Source of the DNA: an uncultured Shewanella sp. | GTDB lineage: Bacteria > Pseudomonadota > Gammaproteobacteria > Enterobacterales > Shewanellaceae | Length of the DNA stretch: 64,000 nucleotides | Reading direction: 5' to 3' | Assembly (NCBI RefSeq): GCF_947491715.1 | Contig: NZ_CANLKR010000019.1 | Coordinates: forward strand, 45,337 to 109,336 | Shown: positions 52,988 to 63,403 of the stretch, one piece after another | How positions within the stretch are numbered: position 1 is the first letter of the stretch | How the letters are laid out: every line of letters starts with the position of its first letter | The notes under the pieces: model-generated | The model's database searches: none | The model's input: the letters and a program-made list of their open reading frames with translations, nothing else | What the model was told of the DNA's origin: nothing | Position numbers and translations under genes: made by a program

Positions 52988-54139
52988 ATGAAATACAGTG
53001 TTTTAATTTTTAGCTTAACATTGGGGGGCTGTGTCAGTTACCACAGTCCTATTCCTAAAGGTTATGCAGGCCCAATTACAACAATAGATGATAGCTTTAC
53101 CATCCAAAGTTCAAGAACGGCAGATATGTTTTATATTGAAAAAATCAATAATAAAAATGTTTATAATGCTGCTAGAGCGAGTAGTGGGGCATCAACGGGG
53201 AAAAATGGATTACTTATAACCCGAGGTTATACTCATCGATTACCTGCAGCGGAAACCACTTTATTCTTGTCGGGTGCAACAATGCATGGCGCACCAATTG
53301 GTTATATTTTAAATGCAGGATCAAACTATACTGTCCAGGGAGAAGTGATATTTAAACCTGAAGCTGATAAACACTACTTAGTCTCTGGTGAATTAACCCA
53401 AGAACGTTCAAGTGTCTGGATAGAAGATATGCATGGTAACATTGTTTCGGATGTCGTGTTACTTGAAGAAGATCAGAAAGAATCAAGCATTGTTGCTGCC
53501 AAGGATGTTGAAAGAAAAATAAATAAGCCTCACACTCCCTTAGACATCGCTCAGCAAACAAAATTTACACTATTCTCGCAAATTAGTGGAGGAGAGAGCC
53601 TTGCTTTAGTACTCTCAAAAATTGGAGAACCTGATTCAACTTTGTATGATAGTGGAAATTTCTTCAGCCAGCGTCCAAGTCACATCGACTATATTTATGA
53701 TGGATTAGGTAAAATCAGGTTTACGACTTTTAAAAAGCAAGCACAAAATGTATTAAAAGTTCTGCCTGAGCTTAGTCGAGATCCAGAATTGATAACGACT
53801 CAATTAAACGTTACGGGAATGCGTTTACAATATATTGCTAAAGAATATTATAAAAGTAACCAATTATCTGAAATAGAATTAGATAAAATAGCCGATACCA
53901 TTTGGAAAAATCGGCATACTGAAGATAGTAAAACTGAAGACGCCGTAGCTTGGTTAATGAAAGTTATAGGTAAACAGCAGGGCCATCGTTATTATAATTT
54001 AATCAGTACCCTAACTAATAAAAAAACTTTTAGTAGTAAGATCAACCGCTACGCAGTTCAAGTAGTAGGTCAGCTCATGCCATCAGGCATTAGTCAGTAT
54101 CAATTTGCAAACAAGCCATTGCCAGATAATAAGTATTGA
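52988..54139 (+). CDS. Lipoprotein of unknown function
   Basis: A 383-residue protein. ATG 52988 is chosen because the signal (MKYSVLIFSLTL) and lipobox L-G-G-C15 start there; the in-frame ATG at 52964 adds eight residues. The mature part has VSYHSPIPKGYAGPITTIDD at the start, a beta-rich first half that includes a conserved-looking YTVQGEVIFKPEADKHYLV, and a helical C-terminal third. I do not recognise the family. Likely anchored in the outer membrane. It is a single-gene unit, followed by an inverted repeat. Confidence 0.8.
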   Translation: MKYSVLIFSLTLGGCVSYHSPIPKGYAGPITTIDDSFTIQSSRTADMFYIEKINNKNVYNAARASSGASTGKNGLLITRGYTHRLPAAETTLFLSGATMHGAPIGYILNAGSNYTVQGEVIFKPEADKHYLVSGELTQERSSVWIEDMHGNIVSDVVLLEEDQKESSIVAAKDVERKINKPHTPLDIAQQTKFTLFSQISGGESLALVLSKIGEPDSTLYDSGNFFSQRPSHIDYIYDGLGKIRFTTFKKQAQNVLKVLPELSRDPELITTQLNVTGMRLQYIAKEYYKSNQLSEIELDKIADTIWKNRHTEDSKTEDAVAWLMKVIGKQQGHRYYNLISTLTNKKTFSSKINRYAVQVVGQLMPSGISQYQFANKPLPDNKY

Positions 54140-54177
54140 CTCTGCTTATAAGCTGTTAATATATCTAACACAAAAGT

Positions 54178-54219
54178 AAGGTAGTGTATGGCTTAAAGCT
54201 AAAAATAAACCACTACCTT
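54178..54219. repeat. Inverted repeat after the lipoprotein gene
   Basis: AAGGTAGTG (54178-54186) pairs with CACTACCTT (54211-54219), with AGC/GCT pairing inside the loop. There is no T tract, so it is either a processed 3' end or a weak terminator. Confidence 0.4.
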
Positions 54220-54279
54220 ATAACATGTAATGCAATAGATAACTTATTGAATATAAACCCATTAAAAAATAAACTCAAT

Positions 54280-54561
54280 TTAACGCCAAAAGTCCCCTAG
54301 GGTGATCTCGAGTTTGAATAGAGCATAGGCTTCTTCTAACTCTTGGTATTGTAATAGCCCTTTTTCTGTAAAAGAGAGTCGACCGGGGACATCATCAACA
54401 TTGTTTTTCAAAGTTCCATTTTTCGCCGATTGGATTAAATCAGAAAGTGATCTTAATAATGCCGTTGCCGCATCATCTGTTGCTGAATATTGGATCAACA
54501 AACCTTCCAAGTTCTCTGCTAATGACTTTAAATTCGCTCGAGTGATTTCAAGAATGGCCAT
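54280..54561 (-). CDS. Small hypothetical protein
   Basis: A 93-residue, mostly helical cytoplasmic protein (MAILEITRANLKSLAENLEG, and GRLSFTEKGLLQYQELEEAY) without signal or cysteine. I do not recognise it. It is convergent with the lipoprotein gene and stands alone. Confidence 0.6.
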   Translation of the reverse strand: MAILEITRANLKSLAENLEGLLIQYSATDDAATALLRSLSDLIQSAKNGTLKNNVDDVPGRLSFTEKGLLQYQELEEAYALFKLEITLGDFWR

Positions 54562-54803
54562 GTACTTAACTCAAAAAATAGAAAGGTGGCTGTTTGGAAA
54601 ATGCAGCTCCCCTCCTTTAACCCACTCTTTATTTACAAAAAGGAGTCGAAATGGGAGCTGACGATTTTAACTCGCTGCAAGCAATAGATTAAATCAAAAC
54701 AAATTAGCCCGATACCGTTACAGATAAACATGAAATCCGCAGCTAATAATAAAAATGTAATCAGCTTCCATTTGAACACTTTTTTGTCAAACACAAAACG
54801 ACA

Positions 54804-56021
54804 CTACACCACCTCTCCTGCGGCGTAGCCGCTGGACCAAGCCCACTGAAAGTTATACCCGCCCAGCCAACCGCTGACATCGACGACTTCACCGATAAAA
54901 TAGAGGCCTTTTTGGGCTTTCACTTCCATGGTTTTAGACGACAGCGCATCGGTATTAACGCCGCCTAAAGTGACTTCTGCCGTACGGTAACCTTCGGTGC
55001 CATTGGGGTAGATAGTCCACTGGGTAAAATAGTTCAGTAAAAAGGCCTGTTCGACTTTACTGAGCTGATTAATACTCTTTCTGCCCATGACACTCTCATT
55101 AGTCACATTATCAGTATCTAACTCTCCCAGCTCTAGCAGTCGCTCAATGAAACGTTTAGGCAGTATGCGACACAGCGCATTTTTTAACGACAACTTGGGT
55201 GATGCTTTAATGGTATCTGTTAACCATGCCATGAAATCCAATTCGGGTAGCAAATTAAAACGCACCGTTTGACCCGGTTGCCAATAAGAAGAAATTTGTA
55301 AAACCGATGGGCCGCTTAAACCTCTATGGGTAAACAGTAAGGCTTCTTTAAAGCTTTTGCCACACTCACTACTGGCAATCACAGGAAGGGATATTCCCGA
55401 TAAGCATTCAAATTTGTTTTTATCGGCCACTTGTAACGTAAAAGGTACCAGCGCCGCAGAAGTCGGCAATACCGGCACAGAAAATTGCTCGGCCACTTGA
55501 TAGCCAAAAGGCGTGGCCCCCAATTTAGGCATGGACAAACCGCCCGTTGCGATCACTAAAGAGCCACAGCTATATTGCCCTTGTGATGTCTGCAACTGAT
55601 AACCTGAGGCAGTTACCTCAATTGAGGTGATGTCGGTGCGAAGCGATGTCGTTACCCCTGCCCACTCGCACTCTGTTTTGAGCATTTCAACGATTTGTTT
55701 GGCGCTATCATCGCAAAATAACTGACCTAAGGTTTTTTCGTGATAATCGATACCGTGGCGTTCCACCATGGCAATGAAGTCCCATTGGGTATAGCGAGCT
55801 AATGCGGATTTACAAAAATGCGGGTTTTGACATAAATAAGCCGATGGCTCGATGCCAAGATTCGTGAAATTACAGCGTCCACCTCCGCTGATTAAGATTT
55901 TACGTCCAAGTTGTTTAGCATTGTCGAGCAGCAACACATTCCGGCCTCTGTAGCCCGCCGTTAATGCACACATCAGCCCTGCTGCGCCCGCACCTATTAC
56001 TATTACATCTTGATGTTTCAC
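54804..56021 (-). CDS. HI0933/YhiN-type flavoprotein
   Basis: A 405-residue FAD-binding protein: GAGAAGLMCALTAG is the dinucleotide-binding loop, GRKILISGGGRCNFTN is the HI0933 family signature, and GWLGGYNFQWAWSSGYAAG closes the FAD site. It is probably an oxidoreductase; the substrate is unknown for the family. The gene lies 81 bases after gpsA, beyond its terminator. Confidence 0.92.
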   Translation of the reverse strand: MKHQDVIVIGAGAAGLMCALTAGYRGRNVLLLDNAKQLGRKILISGGGRCNFTNLGIEPSAYLCQNPHFCKSALARYTQWDFIAMVERHGIDYHEKTLGQLFCDDSAKQIVEMLKTECEWAGVTTSLRTDITSIEVTASGYQLQTSQGQYSCGSLVIATGGLSMPKLGATPFGYQVAEQFSVPVLPTSAALVPFTLQVADKNKFECLSGISLPVIASSECGKSFKEALLFTHRGLSGPSVLQISSYWQPGQTVRFNLLPELDFMAWLTDTIKASPKLSLKNALCRILPKRFIERLLELGELDTDNVTNESVMGRKSINQLSKVEQAFLLNYFTQWTIYPNGTEGYRTAEVTLGGVNTDALSSKTMEVKAQKGLYFIGEVVDVSGWLGGYNFQWAWSSGYAAGEVV

Positions 56022-56045
56022 TTAAACCTTGCCCGACTTTGATAT

Positions 56046-56073
56046 AAAAAAGGATGCTATTGTAGCATCCTTT
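56046..56073 (-). terminator. Terminator after gpsA
   Basis: AAGGATGCTA/TAGCATCCTT, ten pairs, followed on the minus strand by T-rich sequence (six T). It ends the secB-gpsA unit. Confidence 0.85.
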
Positions 56074-56102
56074 ATTCTTTCTTTACGCCTTTGACGCTAA
56101 AA

Positions 56103-57125
56103 CTACTCACTGGTTTTTTTTGTCTCAGATTTTTGCTCCCGACTTAACAAAGCCTTAGCGGCTTCAACGGCAGGCTTATCTTGGTAAAGCACTTGATAAA
56201 CTTGCTCTACAATGGGCATTTCCACACCAAGACGCTGGGCTAATACGTAAACTTCTTTGGTATTACGGTACCCTTCGACCACTTGACCAATTTCGGCTTG
56301 CGCCGTATCCACATCCAACCCTTTACCTAGGGCTAAGCCAAAACGACGATTGCGAGATTGATTGTCGGTACAGGTCAGTACCAAATCACCTAAACCCGCC
56401 ATGCCCATAAAGGTATCGGCTTGGGCACCAACGGCTTTGCCTAAACGCGATAACTCCACCATTCCTCGAGTGATCATTGCTGTGCGCGCATTAGCGCCAA
56501 AGCCTATCCCGTCAGACAAGCCAGCCCCAATGGCCATCACATTTTTCACCGCGCCGCCCAATTGTAGGCCAATAAAATCATCATTGGCATACACACGTAA
56601 ACGCTTTGAACAATGCAGCAACTGGATCAAATCTTGAGTAAAGGTTTTATCGGTTCCCGCAATCGAAATGGCGGTAGGTAAACCCGCTGCCAGCTCTTTG
56701 GCGAACGTAGGTCCCGATAATACCGCAAGCGGGTAATCTTCACCTATCACGTCACGAGCGACATCTTGCAATAATCGTCCCGTTTCAGGCTCTAATCCTT
56801 TTGTTGCCCAAACAATACGACTATCAGCACGTAATAAATCTTTCGCTTGACTTAACACACTACCGAACACATGACTGGGCACCACGACCAGTATATTTTT
56901 AGACGCGGCTAATGCTGTTTTTAAGTCAGATTCAAGTTGTAAGCAATCAGGAAAAGGAATATCAGGTAAGGCATTTTGATGGCAACGTTGAGCTTGTAAC
57001 TGCTCAACATGTTGAGGATTATGGCCCCAAAGCAGGGTGTTATTGCCATTATTGGCTAAAGAAATAGCAAGGGCGGTGCCATAAGACCCCGCCCCTAATA
57101 CCGTTATATCGGCAGTCTTTTTCAT
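56103..57125 (-). CDS. gpsA: Glycerol-3-phosphate dehydrogenase [NAD(P)+]
   Basis: Reduces dihydroxyacetone phosphate to glycerol-3-phosphate, the entry to phospholipid synthesis. At 340 residues it is the family length. The NAD(P) loop is [11 protein letters not shown], the catalytic lysine is in [13 protein letters not shown], and [20 protein letters not shown] is the C-domain signature. It starts eight bases after secB, the arrangement also found in E. coli. Confidence 0.97.
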   Translation of the reverse strand: MKKTADITVLGAGSYGTALAISLANNGNNTLLWGHNPQHVEQLQAQRCHQNALPDIPFPDCLQLESDLKTALAASKNILVVVPSHVFGSVLSQAKDLLRADSRIVWATKGLEPETGRLLQDVARDVIGEDYPLAVLSGPTFAKELAAGLPTAISIAGTDKTFTQDLIQLLHCSKRLRVYANDDFIGLQLGGAVKNVMAIGAGLSDGIGFGANARTAMITRGMVELSRLGKAVGAQADTFMGMAGLGDLVLTCTDNQSRNRRFGLALGKGLDVDTAQAEIGQVVEGYRNTKEVYVLAQRLGVEMPIVEQVYQVLYQDKPAVEAAKALLSREQKSETKKTSE

Positions 57126-57133
57126 ATAGCCAA

Positions 57134-57619
57134 TTACGCGTTAGCTTCTGCTGCTTGCTGTGATTGTGCTTCTTGCTGTTGTTGCATGTGCTGTGCAAAT
57201 AATGCGTCAAAGTTCACAGGCGCTAGGTTCAGCTGTGGGAAAGTACCACGACCCACTAAGCTACCCACTGTTTCTCTTGCATAAGGGAACAGTACGTTAG
57301 GGCAATAAGCACCTAAAGAGTGAGCAAGTTGTGGCTCAGTAAGACCCGTAATGGAGAAGATACCTGCTTGCTGAACTTCACATAAGAAAGCCGTTTCATC
57401 AACGTTTTTAGCCGTCACAGTCAAAGACAGTACCACTTCGTACACGTCATCAGCTAACTTTTCAGTGCGAGTATCAAGATCTAGTTTAACTTCTGGAGAC
57501 CATTCTTTTTGAAAAACAGCTGGGCTGTTTGGCGTTTCAAAAGAAATATCTTTCGTGTAAATACGTTGAATATTAAATTGTGGTCCAGTTTGTTCGTTGC
57601 TTGCTACTTCTTCAGCCAT
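57134..57619 (-). CDS. secB: Protein-export chaperone SecB
   Basis: A tetrameric cytoplasmic chaperone that holds precursors unfolded and passes them to SecA. At 161 residues it is full length ([19 protein letters not shown], and [20 protein letters not shown]). The C-terminal tail is glutamine- and alanine-rich. It is co-transcribed with gpsA. Confidence 0.97.
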   Translation of the reverse strand: MAEEVASNEQTGPQFNIQRIYTKDISFETPNSPAVFQKEWSPEVKLDLDTRTEKLADDVYEVVLSLTVTAKNVDETAFLCEVQQAGIFSITGLTEPQLAHSLGAYCPNVLFPYARETVGSLVGRGTFPQLNLAPVNFDALFAQHMQQQQEAQSQQAAEANA

Positions 57620-57892
57620 AGTATCCTACCAATCAGTTAATTAAGAGCCTTAAACTTAAGCCAAATCAATTAAGCCTAACTTGAGTTCTATTGAGGTCTC
57701 ATTTCAGGGTTTTCACACTGACTCTTATTTGAGCGGGTGTTTCATCCCATATTGTTAATTTTAAGTCCAACACCTTGATATTCAATGTTTAAACAAATAA
57801 GTGTTAGCCATTTTATTTTTACTCATCATAAAAGCCATATCACTTTAATCAATAAATTAATCAAAAAGCAATACGTGCAGATAACTTCTTAC

Positions 57893-58327
57893 TTACTTTT
57901 TACTTTTCGACACAGGTAAATTACTTGATTGCCACTCACCCATACCACCCGTTAAGTTATAAACCTGCTCAAAACCGTTTTTAACTAACAACTGAGCCGC
58001 TTGGGAAGAGGTCATTCCTGCGCTACATACTAATATAATGGGACTGGCTTTAAACTTTTCAAGAGCTGTTGTTTTATTATTTTTGATATCGGCTAGCGGA
58101 ACGTTAATTGCGTCAACAATGTGACCTTTTTTAAAGTCAGCTTTTGCTCTAACATCAACAACTTGAGCACTTTCTTTGTTCATTAGCAATACTGCTTGTT
58201 GATGTTTAATATTCTTTACTTTAGAAACGCTGCTCTTAAATGTCACGACGACCAATCCAACGAACAAACCAATCCAAGCCAAGCTGAGCATAGGATTAGC
58301 TTTTAAAAATTCAATATATTCTTGCAT
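57893..58327 (-). CDS. Membrane-anchored rhodanese-like protein (YibN type)
   Basis: A 144-residue protein with one N-terminal membrane segment (LSLAWIGLFVGLVVVTF) and a rhodanese domain. The active-site loop is CSAGMTSSQAAQ with the sulfur-carrying cysteine, and DVRAKADFKKGHI is the domain start. In E. coli yibN-grxC-secB-gpsA are neighbours; here a 273-base gap replaces grxC. Confidence 0.9.
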   Translation of the reverse strand: MQEYIEFLKANPMLSLAWIGLFVGLVVVTFKSSVSKVKNIKHQQAVLLMNKESAQVVDVRAKADFKKGHIVDAINVPLADIKNNKTTALEKFKASPIILVCSAGMTSSQAAQLLVKNGFEQVYNLTGGMGEWQSSNLPVSKSKK

Positions 58328-58721
58328 TATTCACTGCCTACTAATTTTGGCCTTTAGATTAATTGAGCCGCAGTATAACCTCAAACCACCTGATAATGCG
58401 AGTTTCAGCATGAGAAGGAAAAAACACTTTTACTGTGTTTATTCACTAAGCCTATAAGCTCAATCGAGGTAAAGCGCTTTATACGCGCCCACGCTCGTAG
58501 TAAACTGAGTGCAATTTCAAACTTATCATTCTTAACCTAATAAGCCTCAACTAGACTTGGTAAGCAGTGGCAAGGGTAAGCCAATAACGGTCCGAAAAAT
58601 AATCAAACACCTTCTTTGTGTTTCTTTTTTATTTGGGATCAATGGTTGCACCCAATACCATGTGATTTTACCCACAAAAAGACTCGTTGCCTTCATTAGG
58701 AACAACATTAGAGGTACCACC

Positions 58722-60266
58722 ATGACAACGCGCAAACGCCCTCTGGCATTGCTTATTTTAGACGGTTGGGGTTATCGAGAAAACACCGATAACAATGCCG
58801 TATATCATGCCAACACGCCTGTATTAGATAAGCTCAACGCACAATACCCTAATAGTTTAATTTCAGGCTCAGGCATCGATGTGGGGTTACCCGATGGACA
58901 AATGGGTAATTCTGAAGTGGGCCATATCAATATTGGCTCAGGGCGCATTGTCTATCAAGAATTAACGCGAATAAGCAAAGCCATTGAAGAGGGTCAATTT
59001 GATACCAACCCAGCGCTAGTAGCAGCTATAGATGATGCCATTGCCAAAAAGGGCGCGGTACACCTCATGGGGTTATTATCGCCAGGTGGCGTACACAGCC
59101 ATGAAGACCATATTGAAGCCATGTGCCGTTTAGCGGTAAAACGTGGAGCGAAAGAAGTCTATTTACACGCCTTTTTAGATGGCCGTGATACACCTCCTCG
59201 CAGTGCCAAAAAGAGCTTAGTACATTTCGAAGCACTCTTTGATGAATTGGGTACTGGCCAAGTCGCCTCTATCATCGGCCGCTATTACGCCATGGATAGA
59301 GACAATCGCTGGGATCGCGTCTCGCAAGCTTATGAATTGATTACTCAAGGTAAAGGCTTATTTCATTATGATAACGCCGCAGAAGCATTAGATGCAGCCT
59401 ATGATCGCGATGAAAATGATGAATTTGTTAAAGCGTCAACCATTGCTAGCCCTACGGGTAATCAAATTGAACTGACAAATAATGATTCACTGATCTTTAT
59501 GAATTTCAGAGCTGATAGAGCACGCCAAATTACTCGTAGTTTTGTTGAATCAACTTTTGATGGTTTTGAGCGAGTAGTTACCCCTAAAGCCCATTTTGTA
59601 ATGCTAACAGAATACGCCGCAGACATTTCCGCTCCTATTGCCTATCCCGCTACCAAATTAGTTAACACATTAGGCGAAGCGCTTCAAAATGAGCATAAAA
59701 CACAACTCAGGATCTCTGAAACTGAAAAATATGCCCATGTCACCTTCTTCTTTAATGGTGGAATAGAACAACCCTTTGAAGGAGAAGAGCGCATTTTAAT
59801 CCCTTCACCTAAGGTTGCGACATATGACTTACAACCAGAAATGAATTCAACCTTGCTCACCGATAAGTTGGTTGAAGCCATTGAAGCCGATAAATTTGAT
59901 GTCATCATTTGTAATTACCCAAATGGAGACATGGTCGGTCATACGGGCAACTTTGATGCTGCGGTAAAAGCGTGTGAAGCTGTCGATACCTGTATTGGTC
60001 GCGTTGTCGATGCCCTTGAAAAAGTCGGTGGTGAATGTTTGATCACCGCCGATCATGGTAATGCAGAACAAATGACTGACAGCCAAACAGGCCAAGCACA
60101 CACGGCTCATACCAGTGAGCTTGTCCCGCTTATTTATTTTGGTCGACCAGCCAAAATAGAAAAAGGTGGAAAATTGAGTGATTTAGCTCCAACTATGTTA
60201 ACATTGATGGGACAAGCCGTTCCTCAAGAAATGACGGGGCGTTCTATCATCAAACTCGATGAGTAA
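58722..60266 (+). CDS. gpmI: 2,3-bisphosphoglycerate-independent phosphoglycerate mutase
   Basis: Interconverts 3- and 2-phosphoglycerate in glycolysis using two manganese ions. It has 514 residues from [18 protein letters not shown] (58722, with GAGGT upstream); the open frame runs on to 58557, but that extension is not family sequence. Metal ligand D14 and the phospho-acceptor S64 ([10 protein letters not shown]) are in place, as are ADHGNAEQM and [10 protein letters not shown]. It heads the gpmI-envC-ctpA unit. Confidence 0.97.
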   Translation: MTTRKRPLALLILDGWGYRENTDNNAVYHANTPVLDKLNAQYPNSLISGSGIDVGLPDGQMGNSEVGHINIGSGRIVYQELTRISKAIEEGQFDTNPALVAAIDDAIAKKGAVHLMGLLSPGGVHSHEDHIEAMCRLAVKRGAKEVYLHAFLDGRDTPPRSAKKSLVHFEALFDELGTGQVASIIGRYYAMDRDNRWDRVSQAYELITQGKGLFHYDNAAEALDAAYDRDENDEFVKASTIASPTGNQIELTNNDSLIFMNFRADRARQITRSFVESTFDGFERVVTPKAHFVMLTEYAADISAPIAYPATKLVNTLGEALQNEHKTQLRISETEKYAHVTFFFNGGIEQPFEGEERILIPSPKVATYDLQPEMNSTLLTDKLVEAIEADKFDVIICNYPNGDMVGHTGNFDAAVKACEAVDTCIGRVVDALEKVGGECLITADHGNAEQMTDSQTGQAHTAHTSELVPLIYFGRPAKIEKGGKLSDLAPTMLTLMGQAVPQEMTGRSIIKLDE

Positions 60267-60276
60267 ATGAATCACA

Positions 60277-61410
60277 GTGAATAAAAGCCTTACCATACAA
60301 GCCAGCCTATTAGCTGGCTTGCTAATACTAACCTCTCCGCTGCAAGCCAATGATCTGCAGCAGCGTCAATCTGAGTTGAAATCGATCACGTCTGAGATTA
60401 ATAAGCAGGCTTCCACTGTTAAAGCGACCTACAAACAGCGAGAACAATTACTGGGATTATTGAAAAAAGACGAAAAGGCCATCGCCTCTGTCGCCAAAAA
60501 GGTCAATCAAACGCAGCATGCTTTAAAGGAGCTCGAGACCGAAATTGATAAGCTCAATGTGCGAAAGCAAGCCCTCAATGATTCAAAAAAAGCACAACAA
60601 GACGTCCTGTCTAAACAATTAACCAGTGCTTATCTCGCAGGCAATTATGATTACAGTAAAATGTTACTGAATCAACAGTCACCAGCCAGTATTGAGCGTA
60701 TGCTCACCTATTACCAGTATTTAAATAATGCTCGAATAGACTCGATTAAAGCTTTGCAAAAAACGTTATCTGAACTTGACGATATTGAACGAGAACAAGA
60801 ACAACGCCAAACCCAGTTAAGCGGCCTAATATTAGAACAAAATACCCTTGCTGAAACACTCAAAAAAGAACAAGCCCAGCGTAAGGGCACATTAAGCCAG
60901 TTACAAAGCACACTCAATACCCATGGTGCAAAACTTGAGCAGCTTCAAATAGAGCAAGCCAGCTTAAAACACTTAGTCGATCGCACATTAGCCATGATGA
61001 AAAATGACTCTGCTATGGCTGGGTTAAAAAGCAATCGAACATTAAAATGGCCTACATCAGGGCGTATTAAAACTGCATTCGGTAACAGTCGTTCGGGAAA
61101 AATAAAATGGAAAGGAGTCACCATCTCTGCTCCTGAGGGACGAAGTGTTGCCGCCATCGCCTCGGGTAAAGTCATTTATGCCGATTGGCTAAGGGGTTTT
61201 GGTATGGTTCTGGTCATCGATCATGGCAAAGGCTATATGAGCCTTTATGGCTATGCGCAAGCCTTATTAAAAGAAGCTGGCGATAAAGTACAACAAGGTG
61301 ACACCATTGCCCTCGTCGGTCGTTCAGGTGGACAGAGCGAGCCTAGCCTATACTTTGAAGTAAGGTATAAGGGACAAGCCGTCGATCCTGCAAGGTATTG
61401 CACACGATAA
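60277..61410 (+). CDS. envC: Murein hydrolase activator EnvC
   Basis: A periplasmic activator of the amidases AmiA and AmiB at the septum. The 377-residue product starts at GTG 60277, 10 bases after gpmI, with a signal peptide (SLLAGLLILTSPLQA). Residues about 25-245 are coiled coil and about 265-375 form a LytM domain. The zinc residues of active LytM peptidases are missing (YGYAQA and SLYFEVR replace the histidine motifs), as in true EnvC. Confidence 0.94.
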   Translation: MNKSLTIQASLLAGLLILTSPLQANDLQQRQSELKSITSEINKQASTVKATYKQREQLLGLLKKDEKAIASVAKKVNQTQHALKELETEIDKLNVRKQALNDSKKAQQDVLSKQLTSAYLAGNYDYSKMLLNQQSPASIERMLTYYQYLNNARIDSIKALQKTLSELDDIEREQEQRQTQLSGLILEQNTLAETLKKEQAQRKGTLSQLQSTLNTHGAKLEQLQIEQASLKHLVDRTLAMMKNDSAMAGLKSNRTLKWPTSGRIKTAFGNSRSGKIKWKGVTISAPEGRSVAAIASGKVIYADWLRGFGMVLVIDHGKGYMSLYGYAQALLKEAGDKVQQGDTIALVGRSGGQSEPSLYFEVRYKGQAVDPARYCTR

Positions 61411-61443
61411 AGCTTTTTTCCCTTTCTATAGCAAGGGGTTAAA

Positions 61444-62640
61444 ATGAAGTCACTTTTCCGTTATATGAGCTGTATCGCCATAGGTTTAACACTCGGCCTG
61501 TCCATTACACTGTTAGAAAAAAGCCATTCTCAAGAATATAGTTTCCGCACACATTATCCACTTCTTCTTGAGGTTATGGACACAATACAAACCTATTATG
61601 TCGAACCCATTAATGAAGATGTGCTAATGCAAGCTGCCATAAAAGGCGTTTTTGACGAGCTTGACGCTTACTCAGGCCTATTAGATAAACAAGATTTTCA
61701 AAATATTAAAGACAGTAATAATGGTGAATACTTTGGCTTTGGCATAGAAATCGCTATTGAAGATGACAAAATCACTATTATCACGCCTTTTGCCCATTCT
61801 CCCGCGGCCCAAGCAGGGATCCAACCAGGGGATCAAATTATCCGTCTCAATAAACAAACCGTAACCTCAGATAAACTTAATGCGCTCTTAAGCGAAATGA
61901 AGCAACACAGTAAAGATAAAAAAGCCATTGATATTATGCTCACAAGAGCCAGTACTCAGAAAAATTATTCCGTCACATTAAAACCCAGCATGATTAAAAT
62001 CACCTCAGTGAAAGCCCAATTGCTCGATGACCACATTGGTTATATTCGCTTATACAATTTTCAAGAAAACTCAACTCAAGAAATCACCAATCAGCTGTTC
62101 AAGTGGCAAGCTATTCCTCTACAAGGGATCATTCTGGATTTACGTAATAACCCCGGCGGCTTACTGGATCAAGCGGTCAGCATCGCAGATATCTTTTTAG
62201 ACAAAGGACGTATCGTGTCTACACAAGGGCGTTATTTTGATGCAAACTCAGACTACTATGCCTCATCGAAAAGTATGCATAACACTGTACCTTTACTCGT
62301 CATCATCAATAAAGGCTCGGCATCTGCTTCAGAAGTACTCGCTGCTGCGCTACAAGACAACCAGAGGGCAAAATTAATAGGACAAACCAGTTATGGCAAA
62401 GGCACAGTGCAGAGTTTAATCCCAACCCTCATAGAAGGTCATGCGATTAAACTGACCATAGCCAATTACACAACACCAAAGGGTAAAAGTATTAATCAAA
62501 TGGGAATAGAGCCCGACATTGAAATTGCATTAGAAAAAAATGAAATGAACCAAGCTGGTTCTCTACTCACCCATACCGACATCCAAAAAGATACATTGCT
62601 CGACACTGCTGTGAATTGGTTCAATCAACCAACGCCTTAA
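61444..62640 (+). CDS. S41 family carboxy-terminal processing protease
   Basis: A periplasmic serine protease of the CtpA/Prc type. It has 398 residues with an N-terminal signal or anchor (MKSLFRYMSCIAIGLTLGLS), a PDZ domain (about 90-175, FGFGIEIAIEDDKITI and AAQAGIQPGDQI) and the peptidase core with the serine in NKGSASASEVLAAAL and the lysine in GQTSYGKGTVQS. It follows envC by 33 bases; this pair with gpmI is common in gammaproteobacteria, suggesting a role in cell-wall hydrolase control. Confidence 0.93.
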   Translation: MKSLFRYMSCIAIGLTLGLSITLLEKSHSQEYSFRTHYPLLLEVMDTIQTYYVEPINEDVLMQAAIKGVFDELDAYSGLLDKQDFQNIKDSNNGEYFGFGIEIAIEDDKITIITPFAHSPAAQAGIQPGDQIIRLNKQTVTSDKLNALLSEMKQHSKDKKAIDIMLTRASTQKNYSVTLKPSMIKITSVKAQLLDDHIGYIRLYNFQENSTQEITNQLFKWQAIPLQGIILDLRNNPGGLLDQAVSIADIFLDKGRIVSTQGRYFDANSDYYASSKSMHNTVPLLVIINKGSASASEVLAAALQDNQRAKLIGQTSYGKGTVQSLIPTLIEGHAIKLTIANYTTPKGKSINQMGIEPDIEIALEKNEMNQAGSLLTHTDIQKDTLLDTAVNWFNQPTP

Positions 62641-62888
62641 GCTGTTGCTGCCTCAAGGTCACTGATCAACCAAATAGCTTCATCTTTTGTATTTCCGCAA
62701 ACATCTTTTGTTGCGGCAAACAGATGACAAACCTCAGGGCGCTCTGGCAAGCCAAACAATTTGCAGAGGTTATCTTCATTGAGCTGAATACAACGGACCC
62801 CAGCAGGCTTGCCTTCAAGCATACCAGGAATAGGCGTTGTGATGGATGGCGCAATACAACAAGCGCCGCAACCTAAACGACAATCCAT
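62637..62888 (-). CDS. YkgJ-type cysteine-cluster protein
   Basis: An 83-residue protein with eight cysteines (C3, C7, C10, C11, C33, C42, C54, C64). The start MDCRLGCGACCIAPS and the spacing LCKLFGLPERPEVC are typical of the YkgJ family, thought to bind zinc or an iron-sulfur cluster. It is convergent with the S41 protease gene, and the two stop regions overlap by four bases. Confidence 0.88.
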   Translation of the reverse strand: MDCRLGCGACCIAPSITTPIPGMLEGKPAGVRCIQLNEDNLCKLFGLPERPEVCHLFAATKDVCGNTKDEAIWLISDLEAATA

Positions 62889-63403
62889 AAACTGAGACCT
62901 AATAGATAAAAAACACCGATATTATTGCATAGCTTTTATGGACCCCCTAATTATACCCAAGAGTACAGGGAGTATTATCAACCAGAATTACTATTTAGCT
63001 TCACATGAAAAGAAACATGCTTCGCATGCGCTATCGATTTCCCCATGTTCGAGTGGTCATTTCCAAAAAGCACACAAAAAAGAGTGGCGCCTGTCATGGG
63101 TCATTGATATGCATCCTGCATCAATGGCATTCCCAATATCCTATAGATCACCCGCTTTGAACAAGCTCTCCGCGTTAAAGCACATGGATGTGGAGAACGT
63201 AGAAAATGTCTGGAACTATTTTCTATCAATGGGCGCAAAGCTACGCTTCGCCAACAACGCCCATTTCACCCTACGACTGCCAAGGTGAATATGACAACGT
63301 CATAGGCCTACGAACGAGAAGCATGGATGCTGAACTGGCTTTTTTATACCAATCTGCACTCAAATATGATCTAATATAGTACGATTTCATTTCGCTTTTA
63401 AAT
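62889..63403. repeat. Gene-free stretch with a cluster of short palindromes
   Basis: It contains CATTGAT...ATCAATG centred on GCATCCTGC (63102-63126), CACATGGATGTG (63181-63192) and AGCATGGATGCT (63320-63331), plus CATGCTTCGCATG near 63018-63030. GAACTGGCTTTT (63332-63343) recurs from 5990-6001. An open frame at 62938-63288 runs through these palindromes and is probably not a gene. The repeat cluster lies just before the IS630-type element. Confidence 0.5.

Noticed and set aside
58557..58721. 55-residue N-terminal extension of GpmI with a lipobox-like FGINGC
   Set aside because: The enzyme is cytoplasmic, the family start is at 58722 with its own Shine-Dalgarno sequence, and the extension has no conserved sequence.
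62938..63288. 116-codon plus-strand open frame
   Set aside because: It runs straight through palindromic repeats, has no recognisable product and an odd residue makeup; more likely chance within a repeat cluster.
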